Source: Gerris lacustris (taxonomy: Eukaryota; Arthropoda; Insecta; Hemiptera; Gerridae). Taken from it: DNA of 64,000 bases. Both the position numbers and the translations under genes were made by a program. Of this stretch, positions 58,926 through 64,000 are shown one piece after another. The stretch's first letter is position 1. Every line of letters begins with the position of its first letter. The notes beneath the pieces were generated by a model, which worked only from the letters and a program-made list of their open reading frames with translations, did not search any database and was not told where the DNA came from. The stretch covers positions 34,215,036 to 34,279,035 of the forward strand of contig OX578281.1 in NCBI GenBank assembly GCA_951217055.1, read 5' to 3'.

Positions 58926-61848
58926 AGCATTATTAGTATTTGAAAAGTTAAAGTAGTATCGTAAAAATATATACATTAAATCAAACATTTCAACACAAAA
59001 TTTGTCACAATAATTATTTTTTTGGAATTCCTTTATTGAAAGGAGTCAAACGAAATTCTAAAATTTCTCTGCTACTAAACATTCTTTTGAAACAATTGAC
59101 GTCCGGGTTTTGTTTTTATTTTGTAGTGACAACCGAAATGTGAATAAAACTTCCCTTTCATCCCTGTGTAATTATTGATATGACACAAACAATTTTTATG
59201 AGATTAAAGGTCGAATTTTGTTCATATTCATTTAAAATATTTTGGTTTTAAATAGTTGAGTTCACAGCCAGCCTGAGGAGCGTTAAGTTTAAATCACTAA
59301 ACGCGTTTATATATTATCGAATTTCATCATGATTTCCGTCTGCTGATCTTTGAGCTTTTAGGGCAAGGTCGCAGCTGACGGGTCCTAGTCTCGTTCTTGG
59401 ACTCGCAGTGTTGGTTGTCATTTTGTCGAACATTCCCACTTTAATAAGAAATGCAAATAATAAGAATACTGAACTTCAATAATAACAGAAATGAAAAGAA
59501 GAAAAATTATGGGGTAAATGCCCTTTACTAACTTATAGAGGTTGGGAATGGTAGGTAGGGAAGGACTGATCTCCGAGTCTGGATACGAGCTCCAGGTGAA
59601 GAAGTGACGGAAGGCCCTGAGAATGACTGTTCAGGAAGTGAAGTGACGGGTGGTCCTGAAAAGGACAGTTTTGGGTTCGACGAGGCCTTTGGACGGAGTT
59701 GTACCAGGTTTCGTAGGAATGGGGCTGAGGTTGTGCGGAAATGTAAGGTAGCCTGGGAAAGGTGGATGATATGGTATGGAGTCAGGGTTTTGACTAGTTT
59801 GATAGTTTGCTGGTCCTAAAAAGGACCAAATAGTGATAAGATATAAGGATAGAGTGCCATGAGAAACGACCAGGGTCCTGCCCGCTAAATGTCTCGGGTG
59901 GTGATGGTCGACGAGGTGCGGTAGGGTTGAGCGAGTCCGGTAGTAGCGGTGGTCTTTTGACGCGTACTGAAGTGCTCGCTGGTCACAAGACAAACTGCAG
60001 CTTAGTTTGGTAATAATATTTGGTGAGCTGATAAATTCAATAAACTGATATAAATTTTGATCTTGGGATTCTATTTACTAAGAGCAACTTTCACTAAGTC
60101 CCAATAGAAATAAATAATTTATTAAAAAATGGGTACTTAATAAAAACTTTGAAAGATAGATGGAAATACTATACCGTATTATATTACATGGAAGTCGTAA
60201 AGATTATTTAACAAGACAATTATTCCAGTGGTTTAATTCAAAGCATAAGGTGAATTAGCACGAGGTGGTTGTTTGATTTGTTCTTTAGGGAAGGTACGAG
60301 TTCTCTTGTCGGAGGGAATTTCTCAGATTGCGTGGGTAACTTTATTGAATACTCTCTTGGGCCTCATCTAGACTCCGATAAAACTTTACTATAACGAGGT
60401 GCCCTATTCTCCTTCTAATCCCCTCTTCAGGAAGATTAATCAAGTTTCAGATTCAAGGGTCTAGATCTATTGAAACCTGAAGGAGACAGGTCTAGAAGAC
60501 TTTCAAATAACACCCATTGACTCCATTAGTAGCCTTTTGTTACAATTATTTTAATGACTGATTTGAAATTATTGATAATAAAGTAAGTAAATTACAATAA
60601 ATCAACAATTTTAACCAGAAATATAAAAGTCACACAATAATAAATAATATAATGAATAAATAAATAATTGATTTGCTTTTAAATAAACAGTATAAATAGC
60701 AGAAAACCATCTCCTACAACTTTTAATAATAGCTTCAAAAACGAAAAGCTGATTTATAATTGTTGTAAGCTGGTTTAAGATTAATAAATTTTAATGAATT
60801 CCCTAAAGAGTATTTAAACCAAAAGCAATTGGTTACTCTATGCATTAAATCATTAGCTAAAATAGTATTTTTTTTTTTAAATAAAATATAATTTATTTCT
60901 AAAATGGGGAAAAATACATAAACATTTTCAAATTAAAGTTTGGAATTATAAAAAAGTTATATTCTTACATAAAATCTGTGCCCCCTTGTAATGACTGTAT
61001 TGATTGTTTAAACAATATAATTTCACAAAATTACCCAAAATAACTGTTAATAATAGCTTCAAAAAGCAAAACATGCAATATTGTAATTGTAGAGTCAAGG
61101 ATTGAGACTTCCTTGAATTCGAATAATTATGAGATATCTAAACAACATTTGAAAATTGAAAGTGATTAAATAAATTTATATTCATATATGCTGAATAAAG
61201 ATTTTTTTTTTTTTTCTAAAGACTAATTAAATAAATTTTAATGTTATCTCATATGCTATATTATCTAGATTGTTTTGAGGAGTATATTAAAGCTAACAGA
61301 AGAAGTAAATAGGACAGGACAGTGGAAGGATGTAAAGGAAGTAGAAGGATATTAGGCAATAGGCAAGTTAATTAAAGTCCCAGTATCAAGTATAAAAGGA
61401 AGTATGAGGCCAAAGAAAGTACTTTCCATCTGGAGGGAAGCCAACATCTCTGCCTTCTCCAGACTTTTCATTTCCATCCTACTGCTTTCCTTAGCTAAAC
61501 AATTGGCTCCTTAAAACAAATTTGAGCTGAGAAAAGAATTTCTGCTTTTCTAATACAGGGAAAGAAAGTCATAAGGCAAAAACTTTTTCAATGCTTTTGA
61601 TATAAAATTGTTTTATATTATTAGAGTTAACATTTGGAGTAGGTCAGTAGTTGCAGCATTCGACCGGAAGGTCAAAAGGTTTTGGTTAGATTCTTCAAGC
61701 TGAAATTCATTTCACATTTATCAGCTTTATAAATGTTGCTAGATGTCACATGCTGTATATCACTAAATTTGTTCTGCATTACTCCTTTAACTTAATACAA
61801 GTGACCCTAAACTTGTACGTGAAAAAAAATCTTTTCACTTAGTATGTG
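58926..61848. other. Intergenic DNA with a less AT-rich stretch at 59340-60000
   Basis: 59340-60000 stands out by composition. On the minus strand it is open for 120 codons (59631-59993), rich in His, Pro, Ser and Thr, and followed by a 35-codon frame starting ATGACAACC near 59422. GGTCCTAAAAAGGACC (59812-59827) is a perfect 16-bp palindrome and GGTCCTGAAAAGGACAG recurs at 59653. It could be a promoter with a 5' exon or an old retroelement leader; I cannot identify it. 60000-61848 shows nothing recognisable. Confidence 0.35.
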
Positions 61849-62600
61849 CGGTACGGCATAAACGGATCCCATCTATTGGTTATTTTTTGCCAAACGGCTC
61901 CCGTCGAAAAAGGTTTCACGAGTAGGTAAATTCCCAAACGGCTCCAGTATTCAGTATAACGCGTATATTTCTCGTAACAAAATAAGTGTCATATCTTACA
62001 TTTTACGATGACAAGTTTTATTAAAATTATTTTACGTTTCAAACATTATAATATATATGCCTATATGGATTTTGGTTATCTAGTTTAACGAATTTTATCA
62101 ATTTTTTTTATCACACAATCGTGTCCGCTTGTGAAGTCTGTTCGGACTTCAGTCTGTTCATGATATCCGCCGCCGTTGTGTGTTTTCATTGATTATTATA
62201 TTTATTTATTAATATATTATATATTTATATTACGTTTTAAATTCAATATGTCAAGTGAAATTAGTAAAAAAAAAAAATTATCGCTGATGACTTACGCTGG
62301 AAATTTACAACACGTGGTTGTAAGTCTTATTTTAATCAAAACCGTATGGGCAAAATTTATGATGAACATCTGGATCTGGAGCATAACCACTCGCATTTAG
62401 ATGCCGATGTCCGCATGTCCGATGTTTTAAGGAGGAGGGAGATAAGTAATAATTTATTACAGCGTAAACTAAAGATAATTTGCACGAAAGGCCCAAAAAC
62501 TTCTCCGAAGTCAACTTGAACCTAAGGAGCCGTTTGGGAATTTGCCTTTTTGTAAAACGAGAGTCGTTTAGGAAAAACGGGAGCCGAATGGGCTACGTGC
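61849..62600 (+). mobile_element. Mutator-like (MULE) non-autonomous element with FLYWCH domain
   Basis: Flanked by the 8-bp duplication AGTATGTG (61841-61848, 62601-62608). The subterminal regions are inverted relatives: CGGCATAAACGGATCCC ... CAAACGGCTCCCGTCGAAAAA ... TAAATTCCCAAACGGCTCC at left, and GGAGCCGTTTGGGAATTTGCC ... AAAAACGGGAGCCGAATGGG at right. It encodes a FLYWCH-type zinc finger, known in animal Mutator-like transposases. The catalytic domain is absent. Confidence 0.72.
62249..62519 (+). pseudogene. FLYWCH zinc-finger fragment of a Mutator-like transposase
   Basis: The frame open from 62268 to TGA 62517-62519 reads ADDLRWKFTTRGCKSYF, then DEHLDLEHNHSH, then ADVRMSDVLRRREISNN. 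The W...C...HNH spacing fits a FLYWCH zinc finger (Cys then His-x-His). An ATG at 62249 (MSSEISKKKK) is in another frame, and the run of A at 62266-62277 between them looks like the site of a frameshift. The protein ends soon after the finger, so it lacks the transposase core. DNA binding by a read-through product is conceivable but unproven. Confidence 0.65.
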
Positions 62601-62608
62601 AGTATGTG

Positions 62609-63954
62609 GTCGATGGACTATTTACAATTGGATCATCGATCCAATTCATTAACCAATTTCGTGGTTTAGTTAATTTGATCCTTGAAGGTGTTACATAGAA
62701 CATTCCGACCCAAAGTCATTTAAGCTTGTATACATAGGTTTTATGCATAAGTGGACTTTTGTACGTGATATCGCTTTACACTAGATGTTGAACAAGGTTA
62801 CATTTTTAATATTATATCACCTTATTTTAATATTTTTATTTTGCGGCATTATTATATGTATATATATATTAATAATTAGTTTGTAAGGACAGATGAAGAT
62901 TAATAAAGTATATAATAGTACAAATTAGCTCCGATAATGTTTGTTGTTTTAAATTTAGAAACATTTTGTTTTTTCAAGCAGGTTGAATACAAGAAGTGGG
63001 TGTGCGCACGCTTATCACTACATATGCAATTCTGTATTCAAATCAAATAGCCTAAAAAAGATCAATAACAATGGGCTATTCAAATCGTCTAATGGAAAGC
63101 AATAACGATGCACTTTAGAAAACTGTGTTGAATAGAACGACACCCCAGTGTGTCTTCATGATAATGGTATAGCTTTGTATTGTAATATCCTATTGTACAT
63201 TACATAAAATGTCTACATAAAATTTATACTATAAAATGTCATGATTACACACTCACATATATCTTAACATGAATATTTTATTTAAATTTATATAATTTTA
63301 TTGTTATCTCCCTTCAATTTTATTGTTCGCAGTTTTTTCAAACTTTCGATTAGTCTACATGTATAAGTGATCTAAAAAAATATTGCAAATTAAAAGTTTT
63401 TTTATCCGTTTTTTGCATTTTTTAAAACATTCTTCGATAATTGAATTCTTGGCCTCGATTTAAACCTAAGTCATGCATATTTTCACTTAAAAAAATGTAA
63501 AGAATTAATTGATTACAATTTTTTAAATAAATTGTGCTATTATGAGAATTATTATCAGGTGCGGAGTGTTTCGAACGTATGACGTGCACTTTCAAGCACT
63601 AGTGAGGTAGTGAGCTAGAGAATTATTAGAATTCCTAAAACCGATTTAAATTTTAGATAAAGAGTATGTATAACATGCTAGCTTGGCTGGAGACATCAGT
63701 ATATGTGGAAAATGATTTGTATAAAGACAAACTGATGCAGTTTGGAAGAAAAATCATGAGGTTAATCTATTCAAAATATGATATCTCTAGTATTTTGTAA
63801 TAGTTAATAATAGTAAGTATATAGTTGAGTCTCGTCTATGTGTATTATAATTGAATATAGATTAATAAGATAGGTTGCGGGATACGAGCCTGTGTTCAAT
63901 GAAGGGAGACGGGCTTATGTACAGTTCAGTCAATCCTTAAGGACGAGGTTCAAT
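62609..63954. other. Intergenic AT-rich DNA
   Basis: No repeat family or gene recognised. Confidence 0.5.
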
Positions 63955-64000
63955 ATGGCCTTTATTAAGGAGCGATTAGACGATACCCATGTCCGCCACA
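63955..64000 (+). CDS. Possible 5' exon running off the right edge
   Basis: ATGGCC in a good context (CAATATGG) opens MAFIKERLDDTHVRH and is still open at the window end. The preceding 120 bp are less AT-rich than average. Too short to identify. Confidence 0.22.
   Translation, partial: MAFIKERLDDTHVRH

Overview
This is an AT-rich, intron-containing nuclear genome window from an animal. Long low-GC introns, many nested DNA transposons, a BEL/Pao retrotransposon whose primer site resembles an arthropod tRNA-Tyr 3' end, hAT, mariner and FLYWCH-bearing Mutator-like remnants, and TA microsatellites fit an arthropod, possibly a crustacean. That placement is inference; no species is assigned.

Genes are few. 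(1) The left edge (145-1167) holds the last two coding exons of a fructose-1,6-bisphosphatase-like gene that begins outside the window. (2) A complete seven-exon paralogue in the same orientation lies at 5549-26054 (377 aa by my splicing). Both align along the FBPase fold, but the carboxylates that bind the catalytic metals are replaced at the positions I can place, so they look like pseudoenzymes rather than glycolytic or gluconeogenic enzymes. (3) A six-exon class I sirtuin, closest to the SIRT1 catalytic core, lies at 33634-42308 (271 aa). Its catalytic and zinc-binding residues are intact, but it lacks the long N- and C-terminal extensions of SIRT1. Possible extra exons (410-570 +, 32459-32700 -, 63955-64000 +) are weakly supported.

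Intron 4 of the complete FBPase-like gene (9857-21742, about 11.9 kb) is a nest of transposons. An outer hAT-type element (10824-21608, 8-bp target duplication) contains an inverted-repeat element (11346-18832). That element is split by a BEL/Pao retrotransposon (12103-18170, identical-looking 324-bp LTRs, 5-bp target duplication). Beside it, a second repeat copy is split by a smaller hAT element (19438-21280, 8-bp target duplication) that carries a decayed hAT transposase. The BEL polyprotein is one uninterrupted 1531-aa frame, yet it has lost the catalytic core of its integrase.

The rest of the window is introns and intergenic DNA built from dispersed repeat families (several with 2-6 copies here), large palindromes (4607-5457, 40218-40934, 44381-44513, 46470-46595, 50106-50386), a deleted mariner element (48383-48930), a FLYWCH-containing Mutator-like element (61849-62600), homopolymer G/C tracts of 13-22 nt, and long TA microsatellites. 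Two inverted copies of one repeat sit in sirtuin introns 1 and 3, flanking exons 2 and 3. From about 42.3 kb to the right end I see no convincing complete gene.
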